The notes under the pieces were generated by a model that searched no databases, was not told the DNA's origin, and saw nothing but the letters and a program-made list of their open reading frames with translations. A stretch of 64,000 nucleotides of DNA from Methylovorus glucosotrophus (GTDB taxonomy: Bacteria; Pseudomonadota; Gammaproteobacteria; Burkholderiales; Methylophilaceae): assembly GCF_009858335.1 (NCBI RefSeq), contig NZ_VMSE01000001.1:806001-870000 (forward strand). Reading direction: 5' to 3'. The number at the start of each line of letters is the position of its first letter. Within the stretch, counting starts at the first letter, position 1. The position numbers and the translations under genes are program-made. Below are positions 8,460 to 15,629 of this stretch, piece by piece.

Positions 8460-9527
8460 TTAATTGGGCACATCCAGAAACACGCGGACATTGCGCGGCT
8501 GGATATACACCGCTTCACCTTGTTGCAGGGCCAGCTCGCGGAAACGTTCGCGAGTCAGCTCGGCTTCGACGATGCTCTGGTTGTCCTGGCGCTGCAGCTC
8601 GATGCGCACCAGTGGGCCGATGGCATTGATATAGTTGACCACGGCGCTGAATGCGGGCTGGGTGCCGCGCTCGCGCAGCACTTCAATATCATGTGGGCGA
8701 ACAAAGGCATGGGCAGGCGTGTTGTCGGTCTCGTGATGGTCGTCGATATCCAGTGCGAGCGTGTCGATATGCGCCTTGCCGGCGTGCACACGGCCATGGA
8801 ACTGGTTGACGTTGCCCAGGAACTTGTAGACGAAAGGCGAAGCCGGTTTGTCATACACCTCCTGCGGGCTGCCGATCTGCTCGATATTGCCCTGGTTCAT
8901 GACCACGATACGGTCGGCGACTTCCAGCGCCTCTTCCTGGTCGTGGGTCACAAATACGCTGGTGATGTGCAGTTCGTCATGCAGGCGACGCAACCAGCGA
9001 CGCAAGTCTTTACGCACTTTGGCATCCAGCGCGCCAAATGGCTCATCCAGCAGCAATACCTTGGGCTCCACTGCCAGGGCGCGGGCCAAGGCGATACGCT
9101 GACGCTGACCGCCAGAGAGCTGCGGTGGATAGCGGCCAGCCAGCCAGTCCAGCTGTACCAGCTCAAGCAGGGCATGCACGCGACGGTGGATTTCAGCCTC
9201 GGATGGGCGTGTTTTGCGTGGACGTACGCGCAGGCCGAAGGCTACATTTTCAAACACGGTCATGTGGCGGAACAGGGCGTAATGCTGGAACACAAAGCCG
9301 ACTTCGCGTTCGCGCACATCACGGCTGGTAGCGTCATTGCCATGAAACAGAATGCTGCCTTCATCGGCGGCTTCCAGACCGGCAATAATGCGCAGCAATG
9401 TGGTTTTGCCGCAACCGGACGGGCCGAGCAAGGCCACAAGTTCACCCGTAGGAACATCCAGGTTGATGTTGTTCAGGGCATTGAATTTGCCGAAGCGTTT
9501 ATGGATATTGCGAATTGCGATGCTCAT
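8460..9527 (-). CDS. cysA: Sulfate/thiosulfate ABC transporter ATP-binding protein CysA
   Basis: CysA hydrolyses ATP to drive sulfate or thiosulfate import through CysT and CysW. The 355-residue protein has Walker [13 protein letters not shown], the Q-loop [12 protein letters not shown], signature [15 protein letters not shown], Walker [13 protein letters not shown] and the switch His in [10 protein letters not shown]-terminal TOBE-like region starting near residue 240 includes FVRPHDIEV. It starts 11 bases after cysW and is the last gene before a strong terminator. Confidence 0.96.
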   Translation of the reverse strand: MSIAIRNIHKRFGKFNALNNINLDVPTGELVALLGPSGCGKTTLLRIIAGLEAADEGSILFHGNDATSRDVREREVGFVFQHYALFRHMTVFENVAFGLRVRPRKTRPSEAEIHRRVHALLELVQLDWLAGRYPPQLSGGQRQRIALARALAVEPKVLLLDEPFGALDAKVRKDLRRWLRRLHDELHITSVFVTHDQEEALEVADRIVVMNQGNIEQIGSPQEVYDKPASPFVYKFLGNVNQFHGRVHAGKAHIDTLALDIDDHHETDNTPAHAFVRPHDIEVLRERGTQPAFSAVVNYINAIGPLVRIELQRQDNQSIVEAELTRERFRELALQQGEAVYIQPRNVRVFLDVPN

Positions 9528-9538
9528 TGCGGCCTCTT

Positions 9539-10435
9539 TTATTCTTCAGAAGATTGTTCGGTAGTGCGTGCACTGCGGGCGGATTGCCATTCGATGAAGG
9601 TTTTCAGTGCGAGGGTGACCAGCGCCAGGAAAGCCAGCAGCGATGCCACGGCAAACGCGGCAGCGTAGTTGTATTCGTTATAGAGAATCTCGACATGCAG
9701 CGGCATGGTGTTGGTCAGGCCGCGGATATGGCCAGAGACCACCGACACCGCGCCAAACTCGCCCATGGCTCGGGCATTGGTCAGGATGACACCATACAGC
9801 AGGCCCCATTTGATATTGGGCAGGGTCACACGCCAGAGTATCTGCCAGCCGGAGGCACCCAGTACCAGGGCGGCTTCTTCTTCTTCCTTGCCTTGCGCCT
9901 GCATCAGCGGAATCAGCTCACGCGCCACAAACGGGAAGGTGACGAAAACGGTGGCCAGCACAATGCCGGGGATGGCAAAAATCACTTTGTAATCATGATC
10001 GATCAGCCATTCGCCAAACCAGCCTTGCAACCCAAAGATCAGTACATAGATCAGACCGGCAATCACCGGCGATACGGCAAATGGCAGATCAATCAGCGTG
10101 ATCAGCACGCTTTTGCCCTTGAAGTCGAATTTGGCAATGGCCCAGGCGGCTGCCACACCGAATACCAGATTCAGGGGGACGGAAATGACCGCAGCGATCA
10201 CGGTGAGCTTGATGGCGGACAACGCATCTGGCTCGACCAGGGCCGCGATATAGGTTTCAAAGCCCTTGCGCAGGGCTTCGGTAAATACCGCTGCCAGCGG
10301 AATGAACAGGAACAGGCTGAGGAACGCCAGTGCAATGGCGATCAATGACCAGCGTATCCACGCTGGTTCAGAGGTGGCGCGGCTGCGGGCAACCTTGGCC
10401 TGGTAATGACCGAGATGAGAAACAGTAGATGACAT
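9539..10435 (-). CDS. cysW: Sulfate ABC transporter permease CysW
   Basis: This 298-residue inner-membrane permease has about six transmembrane helices and the ABC-permease loop [20 protein letters not shown] (EAA motif) followed by [19 protein letters not shown]. The MGEFG and SGHIRG sequences are CysW hallmarks. It lies 27 bases after cysT and 11 before cysA, so the three are one transcription unit. Confidence 0.95.
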   Translation of the reverse strand: MSSTVSHLGHYQAKVARSRATSEPAWIRWSLIAIALAFLSLFLFIPLAAVFTEALRKGFETYIAALVEPDALSAIKLTVIAAVISVPLNLVFGVAAAWAIAKFDFKGKSVLITLIDLPFAVSPVIAGLIYVLIFGLQGWFGEWLIDHDYKVIFAIPGIVLATVFVTFPFVARELIPLMQAQGKEEEEAALVLGASGWQILWRVTLPNIKWGLLYGVILTNARAMGEFGAVSVVSGHIRGLTNTMPLHVEILYNEYNYAAAFAVASLLAFLALVTLALKTFIEWQSARSARTTEQSSEE

Positions 10436-10462
10436 GCGTGCTTGCCTTTGACTTGGTATGTG

Positions 10463-11296
10463 TTATTCGGCGGATTTGGCGTTACGCTGGCTGCTCCACC
10501 ACTGCAGGCCATTGATCGCCAGCAACAGGATGAAGGAGATCACCAGCATGACCACGGCAATCGCGGTGGCACCGGTGTAGTCGTATTGCTCGAGCTTGGT
10601 GATGATGATCAGCGGTGTGATTTCAGACACCATGGGCATATTGCCGGCGATGAAAATCACCGAGCCGTATTCGCCAACGGCGCGGGCGAAGGCCAATGCA
10701 AAACCAGTGAGCAGGGCAGGCCAGATCGCAGGCAGAATCACCTTGCGGAAGGTTTGCCAACGGTTGGCGCCCAGACTGGCGGCGGCCTCTTCGGTTTCCG
10801 CTTCCAGATCTTCCAGCACGGGTTGCACCGTGCGCACCACAAACGGCAGGCCAATAAAGGTGAGGGCGACGACTACACCCAATGGGGTGAAGGCGACCTT
10901 GATGCCATGCGGTTCCAGCAATGAACCTATCCAGCCGTTGCCTGCATAGATCGCTGTCAGCGCAATACCAGCGACGGCTGTCGGCAGTGCGAAGGGCAGA
11001 TCTACCAAAGCATCCACCAGGCGTTTGCCGGGGAAAGTGTAGCGCACCAGCACCCAGGCAGTCAGCAGGCCGAATATCGCGTTGATGAAGGCGCCGATCA
11101 AGGAGGCGCCAAACGTCAGCTTGTAGGAGGCTAGCACGCGTGGCGCCGTGACGGTGGTCCAGAATTCGGCAAAGCTGAGTTCGGTGGTTTTCAGGAATGC
11201 TGCCCCCAGCGGGATCAGCACGATCAGGCTCAAATAGAGGATGGTGTACCCGAGGGAGAGGTTGAATCCAGGTAGAACGTGGTGTCTTTTCGCCAT
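10463..11296 (-). CDS. cysT: Sulfate ABC transporter permease CysT (CysU)
   Basis: The 277-residue permease has six predicted membrane helices, the EAA loop LGANRWQTFRKVILPAIWPA and the ARAVGEYGSVIFIAGN motif characteristic of CysT. It pairs with CysW. It is the first gene of cysTWA. A 185-base gap separates it from the EAL gene upstream. That gap holds a terminator for the preceding genes and an AT-rich element, so cysTWA probably has its own promoter. Confidence 0.95.
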   Translation of the reverse strand: MAKRHHVLPGFNLSLGYTILYLSLIVLIPLGAAFLKTTELSFAEFWTTVTAPRVLASYKLTFGASLIGAFINAIFGLLTAWVLVRYTFPGKRLVDALVDLPFALPTAVAGIALTAIYAGNGWIGSLLEPHGIKVAFTPLGVVVALTFIGLPFVVRTVQPVLEDLEAETEEAAASLGANRWQTFRKVILPAIWPALLTGFALAFARAVGEYGSVIFIAGNMPMVSEITPLIIITKLEQYDYTGATAIAVVMLVISFILLLAINGLQWWSSQRNAKSAE

Positions 11297-11364
11297 TTTT
11301 ATCGTCGTTGTCTTTGCAATAAGTTTTGCTTTGAATCGGCCGTCAATGTAACAAATCGGCTTAT

Positions 11365-11399
11365 ATAGTAAAAATACTATGTTTTTATATTGATATAAC
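11365..11399 (-). promoter_or_regulatory. AT-rich regulatory element upstream of cysT
   Basis: The stretch holds an inverted repeat ATAGTA-AAAA-TACTAT (11365-11380), followed by GTTTTTATATTGATATAAC (11381-11399). It lies about 70-100 bases before the cysT ATG. A very similar sequence sits at the same distance before the yezD-like gene (21091-21109). A CysB-type activator site is a reasonable guess, not a demonstrated one. Confidence 0.4.
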
Positions 11400-11411
11400 T
11401 AGAATGCGGTG

Positions 11412-11447
11412 AAAAAGGACCGGGGCATGCCTGGCATGCACACCGGT
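11412..11447 (-). terminator. Terminator after the EAL-domain gene
   Basis: On the minus strand, 35 bases after the EAL stop, ACCGG and GCATGC arms pair with their complements (11419-11423 with 11443-11447; 11425-11430 with 11434-11439). A CCTTTTTC tract (11418-11411) follows. It should separate the cysP/EAL transcript from cysTWA. Confidence 0.75.
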
Positions 11448-11481
11448 TCAGAGGAGGAGATGTTAATGGTAAAAACGGGCA

Positions 11482-12351
11482 TCAAGCGGCGACGCGAATG
11501 GTGGGCTTGAAAACCGACACAGGTTGCAGTTCCTTTGCCGTGACTGGCTTGCCCAAGAAGTAACCTTGCAACAGGCTGGCGCCCGATTCAATGGCAATAT
11601 CAAATTGCGTCTGCGTTTCGATACCCTGAATCACTGGTTGCGTGCCCAGGTCGCTGATGATGCCGAGCAGTTTGGGGATGATCTTGCGTACGCGTGGGTT
11701 GCGTTCCGCTTCCTGAATCAACTGGATATCCAGTTTCACGAAATCAGGGGAGAGCGTCCACAAGCGATCCAGATTGGAATGCTTGCTGCCAAATCCATCA
11801 ATCGCGATCTTGTAGCCGCGATCGCGGTAGTTTTCCACGGCTTCCACCAGAGGCTTTTCCTGGTCAACTGCACTTTCCTGAATCTCAATCACCACGCGGT
11901 TGGTCGGCACCGAATTGCTGTGCAGAATGCGCTCAAACACCTTGCCATGGGCATTTACACTCGCCAGCAGCTTGGTGTGCACATTGAGGAACAACAGACC
12001 GTTTTCGGCATGCAGCTGGCGGAAATTCAGCACGTGCAAGGTACGGCTGACGCGGTCAAACTTCACCAGCTTGCCTGATTGCTCGGCGTAGTAAAACGCA
12101 AAGTGCGGGCTGACTTCCTGTACGCCACCCAGAGACGGGCGCAGGAAAGCTTCGTGGCCAAACAGGTCGCCTGCTTCGCTGTCATAAATCGGCTGGAAAG
12201 CCGTATGCAACTGAATACCCAGGAAGGTATTGCTGAACTCACCGCGTGACAGCTCATCCAGGCCATAATCGTCTAGGTCCAGATGCAGCGATTCGCGCAG
12301 TTGGGATTTCAGGGTCTCAAGATAACTCAGATCTTGTGGGGGAATACTCAT
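11482..12351 (-). CDS. Degenerate EAL-domain protein in the sulfate-transport operon
   Basis: The 289-residue protein has an EAL phosphodiesterase fold (about residues 45-275) and no signal peptide, GGDEF, PAS or membrane segment. Family landmarks can be aligned: E67-A68-F69 for EAL, N123, E156, K206, D208 and Q262 are present. However, the DDFG loop reads D185-G186-F-G, losing the second metal-binding aspartate, and AEGVE reads IQGIE, with Gln242 for the metal-binding glutamate. The domain is therefore probably unable to hydrolyse cyclic di-GMP and may instead bind it or act as a protein partner. The ATG at 12351 has AAGGAG upstream. It lies 12 bases after the CysP-like gene, so they are co-transcribed. 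Confidence 0.88.
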   Translation of the reverse strand: MSIPPQDLSYLETLKSQLRESLHLDLDDYGLDELSRGEFSNTFLGIQLHTAFQPIYDSEAGDLFGHEAFLRPSLGGVQEVSPHFAFYYAEQSGKLVKFDRVSRTLHVLNFRQLHAENGLLFLNVHTKLLASVNAHGKVFERILHSNSVPTNRVVIEIQESAVDQEKPLVEAVENYRDRGYKIAIDGFGSKHSNLDRLWTLSPDFVKLDIQLIQEAERNPRVRKIIPKLLGIISDLGTQPVIQGIETQTQFDIAIESGASLLQGYFLGKPVTAKELQPVSVFKPTIRVAA

Positions 12352-12363
12352 AGTGATGCTCCT

Positions 12364-13347
12364 TCATTTTGCGTAAATTTGGTCAAAGATGCCGCCATCT
12401 GCAAAATGCGTTTTCTGTGCTTTGGCCCAGCCGCCAAATACGTCTTCTACCGTAAAGAGGTCTATCGCCTTGAAGTCGGCCTTATGCTTGGCAGCCACGC
12501 TCTCCAGCTTGGGGCGCAGATAGTGGCGCGCTGCGATTTCCTGACCTTCTTCTGAGTACAGGTAATTCAGGTATGCCTCAGAAACTGCACGGGTATTGCG
12601 CTTGTTGACGACTTTGTCGACGACGCTTACCGGATTTTCAGCGAGGATGCTGGATGACGGATACACCACATCAAATTGATCATTACCCAACTCCTTCTTG
12701 ATCAGGAACACTTCATTTTCAAAGGTCAGCAAGACATCACCAATGCCGCGTTGCACAAAGGTCGTGGTAGCGCCACGGCCGCCGGTATCTAGCACAGGTA
12801 CGTTGCGGAACAGCTTGCCGACAAAGTCCTTGGCCTTGGTTTCGTCTGCGCCATTACGCACGGCATATCCCCAGGCGGCAAGGTAGCTGTAACGACCATT
12901 GCCGGATGTCTTCGGGTTCGGTACCACGACAGCAATCCCAGGTTTCACCAGATCGTTCCAATCCTGAATTTTCTTGGGGTTACCCTTGCGCACCAGAAAT
13001 ACCGTGGTGGAGGCCGTCGGGGAGCTGTTATAAGGCAGGCGTTTTTGCCAGTCCTTGGGGATCAGCTTGCCGCGCTCGTACAAAATATCAATGTCATTGC
13101 TCTGGTTCATGGTGATGACATCCGCATCCAGGCCATCGGCCACGGCACGCGCCTGCTTGCTGGAGCCACCATGGGATTGGTTGATGGTCACCGTCTCGCC
13201 GGTTTTTTGCTTCCAGTAGCTGGCAAATGCCGGGTTGAAATCCTTATAGAATTCGCGCGTCACATCATAAGAGACATTTAGCAGGGTAGTGTCAGCCCAG
13301 GCAGATTGTGAAAACAGCAGGGCAATGAGGGCGATGCGCTTGAACAT
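12364..13347 (-). CDS. cysP: Periplasmic sulfate/thiosulfate-binding protein, CysP-like
   Basis: The 327-residue product has a signal peptide (MFKRIALIALLFSQSAWA) and the mature start ADTTLLNVSYDVTREF of the sulfate-binding family. Ligand-site strings are [49 protein letters not shown] and DTGGRGATTTF. The segment TMNQSNDIDIL and the DTGGRGATTTF block resemble CysP (thiosulfate-binding) more than Sbp, while the C-terminal FGGWAKAQKTHF is Sbp-like. I chose the ATG at 13347, which has GGAG five bases upstream; the frame extends to 13398. It is the first gene of a leftward unit with the EAL gene, diverging from epsC. Confidence 0.92.
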   Translation of the reverse strand: MFKRIALIALLFSQSAWADTTLLNVSYDVTREFYKDFNPAFASYWKQKTGETVTINQSHGGSSKQARAVADGLDADVITMNQSNDIDILYERGKLIPKDWQKRLPYNSSPTASTTVFLVRKGNPKKIQDWNDLVKPGIAVVVPNPKTSGNGRYSYLAAWGYAVRNGADETKAKDFVGKLFRNVPVLDTGGRGATTTFVQRGIGDVLLTFENEVFLIKKELGNDQFDVVYPSSSILAENPVSVVDKVVNKRNTRAVSEAYLNYLYSEEGQEIAARHYLRPKLESVAAKHKADFKAIDLFTVEDVFGGWAKAQKTHFADGGIFDQIYAK

Positions 13348-13413
13348 GCGGACTCCGTGAATGTTGTATTTGGAATGGACGCCATCATAATCAGCCATTG
13401 TAATAATGTAAAA

Positions 13414-13437
13414 GAATATAAAAATATATTTATATTC
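13414..13437. promoter_or_regulatory. Perfect inverted repeat upstream of the cysP-like gene
   Basis: GAATATAAA at 13414-13422 and TTTATATTC at 13429-13437 are perfect complements with a six-base spacer. It lies 67-90 bases before the cysP-like start and shares the run TTTTTATAT (minus strand) with elements ahead of cysT and the yezD-like gene. An activator or repressor site is likely; the protein is unknown. Confidence 0.45.
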
Positions 13438-13511
13438 ATAAAATTTATTATAAGTCGTTCAATTTGTCATGAAACAATGCATTTTTTAGCGTAGCTTTAC
13501 TTCTATAAACC

Positions 13512-13540
13512 TTGCGGTTTTTTAAATAACTAAATAGAAT
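13512..13540 (+). promoter_or_regulatory. Candidate promoter of epsC-encapsulin-desulfurase operon
   Basis: TTGCGG (13512-13517) and TAGAAT (13535-13540) are separated by 17 bases, giving a plausible sigma-70 promoter. Just downstream, TATAAC-TGATT-GTTATA (13546-13562) forms an inverted repeat at the expected transcription start. No experimental support is available from sequence. Confidence 0.4.
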
Positions 13541-13586
13541 TAGCTTATAACTGATTGTTATAGCCAGTTGCTGACCGGACAACCGG

Positions 13587-13624
13587 AAGCCAGTGCGCCT
13601 CATGCCGAGGCCGCTGGCTTTTTT
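13587..13624 (+). terminator. Terminator-like hairpin in the epsC leader (possible attenuator)
   Basis: AAGCCAG (13587-13593) pairs with CTGGCTT (13614-13620) and CCTC (13598-13601) with GAGG (13607-13610), with a small internal loop, followed by a T run (13619-13624). It sits 33 bases before the epsC ATG and after the candidate promoter, so it would stop transcripts before the operon unless bypassed. GCCAG also occurs upstream at 13563-13567 and could compete for CTGGC. The structure is seen; the regulatory role is inferred. Confidence 0.55.
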
Positions 13625-13657
13625 GCTTTTTAGGGCCGCCAATTTGGGAATAACGAG

Positions 13658-14662
13658 ATGACCGATGCAGTGGATTTGACAGTCGCCCCAGCGGGTGCTG
13701 ATTGGGATATTGCCAGTATTGTGGATGCACTTCGCACGGTGCGGCTGAATGCGCTGGAGCATCGCAAGCGCAGGCAAAACCCGCCAAAACTGCCTTCGCG
13801 CAAAGCGCTGGAGGCTATTGTGGATGGCCTGGCCGCCGCCTTGTTCCCCAACCGTCTCGGCTTGCCCGATTTGAAAGAAGACGGTCTCGATTATTTTGTC
13901 GGCCACACCCTGGATGTCGCATTAAAGGACCTGCATACGCAAATTCGGCTGGAGCTGGCATTTGCGTCTACTCTTGAGTCTGACAACACGGATGAGGAGG
14001 CGCCTTCAGCGCGTGCCATCGTCAGTCAGTTTGCTGCCGCGCTTCCCGGCATTCGCCAAACCCTGGATACCGATATTCTTGCAGCGTATGAGGGCGATCC
14101 CGCTGCGCGTAGCGTCGATGAGGTGCTCGTGTGCTATCCCGGTATCACCGCCATCATTCACCACCGTCTTGCCCATCAGCTCTACAAACTGGGTGTGCCA
14201 CTCGTCGCGCGCATGATTGCCGAGATTGCCCATTCACGTACTGGCATTGATATTCATCCCGGCGCCACGATTGGCGACAGTTTCTTTGTCGATCATGGCA
14301 CCGGAGTGGTAATCGGTGAGACCACCATCATTGGCAATCACGTACGGCTTTATCAGGCAGTGACCTTGGGCGCAAAGCGCTTTCCTGCGGATGAAAGTGG
14401 TGTGCTTATCAAAGGCAATGCACGCCATCCAATTGTGGAAGATGACGTCGTCGTTTATGCCGGCGCGACGATACTGGGCCGCATCACCATCGGACGCGGC
14501 TCCTCCATCGGTGGCAATGTCTGGCTGACCCACAGCGTGCCACCAGGCAGCAATATCACCCAGGCGCAAATGCGCAGCGGTGTGCTGCCTCTGCCAGAAG
14601 GCCAGATGGCCGCCAATGCCATTCCAGGCGCCAATCCCTCTGGGCCTGCCCAATACGGCTAG
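13658..14662 (+). CDS. epsC: Serine O-acetyltransferase, EpsC-type
   Basis: This enzyme makes O-acetylserine from serine and acetyl-CoA, the carbon skeleton for cysteine. The 334-residue protein has a long helical N-terminal domain and a C-terminal left-handed beta-helix with hexapeptide repeats: GIDIHPGATIGDSFFVDHG, GVVIGETTIIGNHVRLYQ and YAGATILGRITIGRGSSIGG. The DHGTGVVIGE catalytic block is intact. The length and N-terminal region fit the EpsC/SAT long form rather than E. coli CysE. It is the first gene of a rightward unit with the encapsulin and the cysteine desulfurase, 49 bases before the shell gene. Confidence 0.93.
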   Translation: MTDAVDLTVAPAGADWDIASIVDALRTVRLNALEHRKRRQNPPKLPSRKALEAIVDGLAAALFPNRLGLPDLKEDGLDYFVGHTLDVALKDLHTQIRLELAFASTLESDNTDEEAPSARAIVSQFAAALPGIRQTLDTDILAAYEGDPAARSVDEVLVCYPGITAIIHHRLAHQLYKLGVPLVARMIAEIAHSRTGIDIHPGATIGDSFFVDHGTGVVIGETTIIGNHVRLYQAVTLGAKRFPADESGVLIKGNARHPIVEDDVVVYAGATILGRITIGRGSSIGGNVWLTHSVPPGSNITQAQMRSGVLPLPEGQMAANAIPGANPSGPAQYG

Positions 14663-14711
14663 GCCTGTTATACCCCTTGAAACACTAAACCACACTAGAC
14701 AGGAGATTTAA

Positions 14712-15629
14712 ATGGCAGATATTCATGAAGGACAAACCGCACTTGGAGATGTAGCGGCCCGTACGCTAGCCAATGCCACCAAAACGGTGCCCATGCTCAG
14801 CACGATTACACCGCGCTGGCTGGTGCATTTGCTGCAATGGGTGCCTGTAGAAGCTGGTATCTATCGCGTTAACAAGGCCAAGAATCCGAATGCGATTGAA
14901 GTGGATTGTTCCAACAAGGATGAGCGCGAGTTGCCCGCCACCTTTGTTGACTACGAAGAATGGGGCCGTGAGTATGTGTTGAACGCCGTGAATACCGTGG
15001 TCGATGTACACACCCGCGTGTCCGATCTGTACAGCAGCCCGCACAACCAGATCCGCGAACAGTTGCGCCTGACCATTGAAACAGTCAAAGAGCGTCAGGA
15101 AAGCGAACTGATCAACAATGCCGAATATGGCTTGCTGAACAATGTAGCTGACTCGCAAAAGGTAAAGTCCCGTACTGGCGCTCCGACGCCAGATGATCTC
15201 GACGAGCTGATCAGCAAGGTATGGAAAGAGCCAGCCTTCTTCCTGGCCCATCCACAAGCAATTGCGGCTTTTGGTCGTGAGTGCACACGTCGTGGCGTGC
15301 CTCCACCTACCGTGGCGATGTTTGGCTCGCAGTTCCTGACATGGCGTGGTATTCCGCTGATTCCTTGCGACAAGCTGAAGATCACCAAGGGCAAAACCAA
15401 TATTCTGCTGTTGCGTACGGGTGAAAGCCGTCAAGGTGTGGTGGGCTTGTATCAGCCTAATCTGCCAGGTCAGCAAAGCATGGGCCTGTCGGTGCGCTTC
15501 ATGGGTATCAACCACAAGGCGATTGCTTCCTACCTCGTGTCCCTGTATTGCTCGGTCGCTGTGCTGACCGATGATGCGATTGCCGTGCTGGAGAATGTCA
15601 GCGTGGACAACTACTATGACTACAAGTAA
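14712..15629 (+). CDS. Family 2A encapsulin shell protein (SrpI-like)
   Basis: The 305-residue protein is recognisable as a family 2A encapsulin, the HK97-fold shell protein typified by SrpI of Synechococcus elongatus. Characteristic blocks are LSTITPRWLVHLLQWVPVEA at about 30-49, TTVVDVHTRVSDLYSS-type sequence (here NTVVDVHTRVSDLYSSPHN), ELINNAEYGLL, GRECTRRGVPPPTV, LTWRGIPLIPCDKL and GESRQGVVGLYQP. No cyclic-nucleotide-binding domain is inserted, which separates it from family 2B. Such shells form icosahedral nanocompartments; in known systems the cargo is a cysteine desulfurase and expression responds to sulfur supply. The ATG follows AGGAGA by six bases. The next gene overlaps its 3' end by 14 bases. 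Confidence 0.95.
   Translation: MADIHEGQTALGDVAARTLANATKTVPMLSTITPRWLVHLLQWVPVEAGIYRVNKAKNPNAIEVDCSNKDERELPATFVDYEEWGREYVLNAVNTVVDVHTRVSDLYSSPHNQIREQLRLTIETVKERQESELINNAEYGLLNNVADSQKVKSRTGAPTPDDLDELISKVWKEPAFFLAHPQAIAAFGRECTRRGVPPPTVAMFGSQFLTWRGIPLIPCDKLKITKGKTNILLLRTGESRQGVVGLYQPNLPGQQSMGLSVRFMGINHKAIASYLVSLYCSVAVLTDDAIAVLENVSVDNYYDYK

Larger units (their letters stand above)
13348..13657. other. Divergent control region between cysP-like gene and epsC
   Basis: These 310 bases hold no credible gene. The part near 13380-13550 is very AT-rich and contains a long inverted repeat for the leftward side and a candidate promoter for the rightward side. The part near 13587-13624 holds a terminator-like hairpin that would lie in the 5' leader of epsC. 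Each is listed separately. A 152-codon minus-strand frame spanning part of this area runs into epsC and is a shadow. Confidence 0.7.

Noticed and set aside
8454..9668. 404-codon plus-strand frame
   Set aside because: It lies opposite cysA, whose ABC motifs are complete; the antisense translation shows no family features.
13448..13906. 152-codon minus-strand frame before and inside epsC
   Set aside because: Overlaps the N-terminal coding part of epsC and the AT-rich control region; no recognisable protein.
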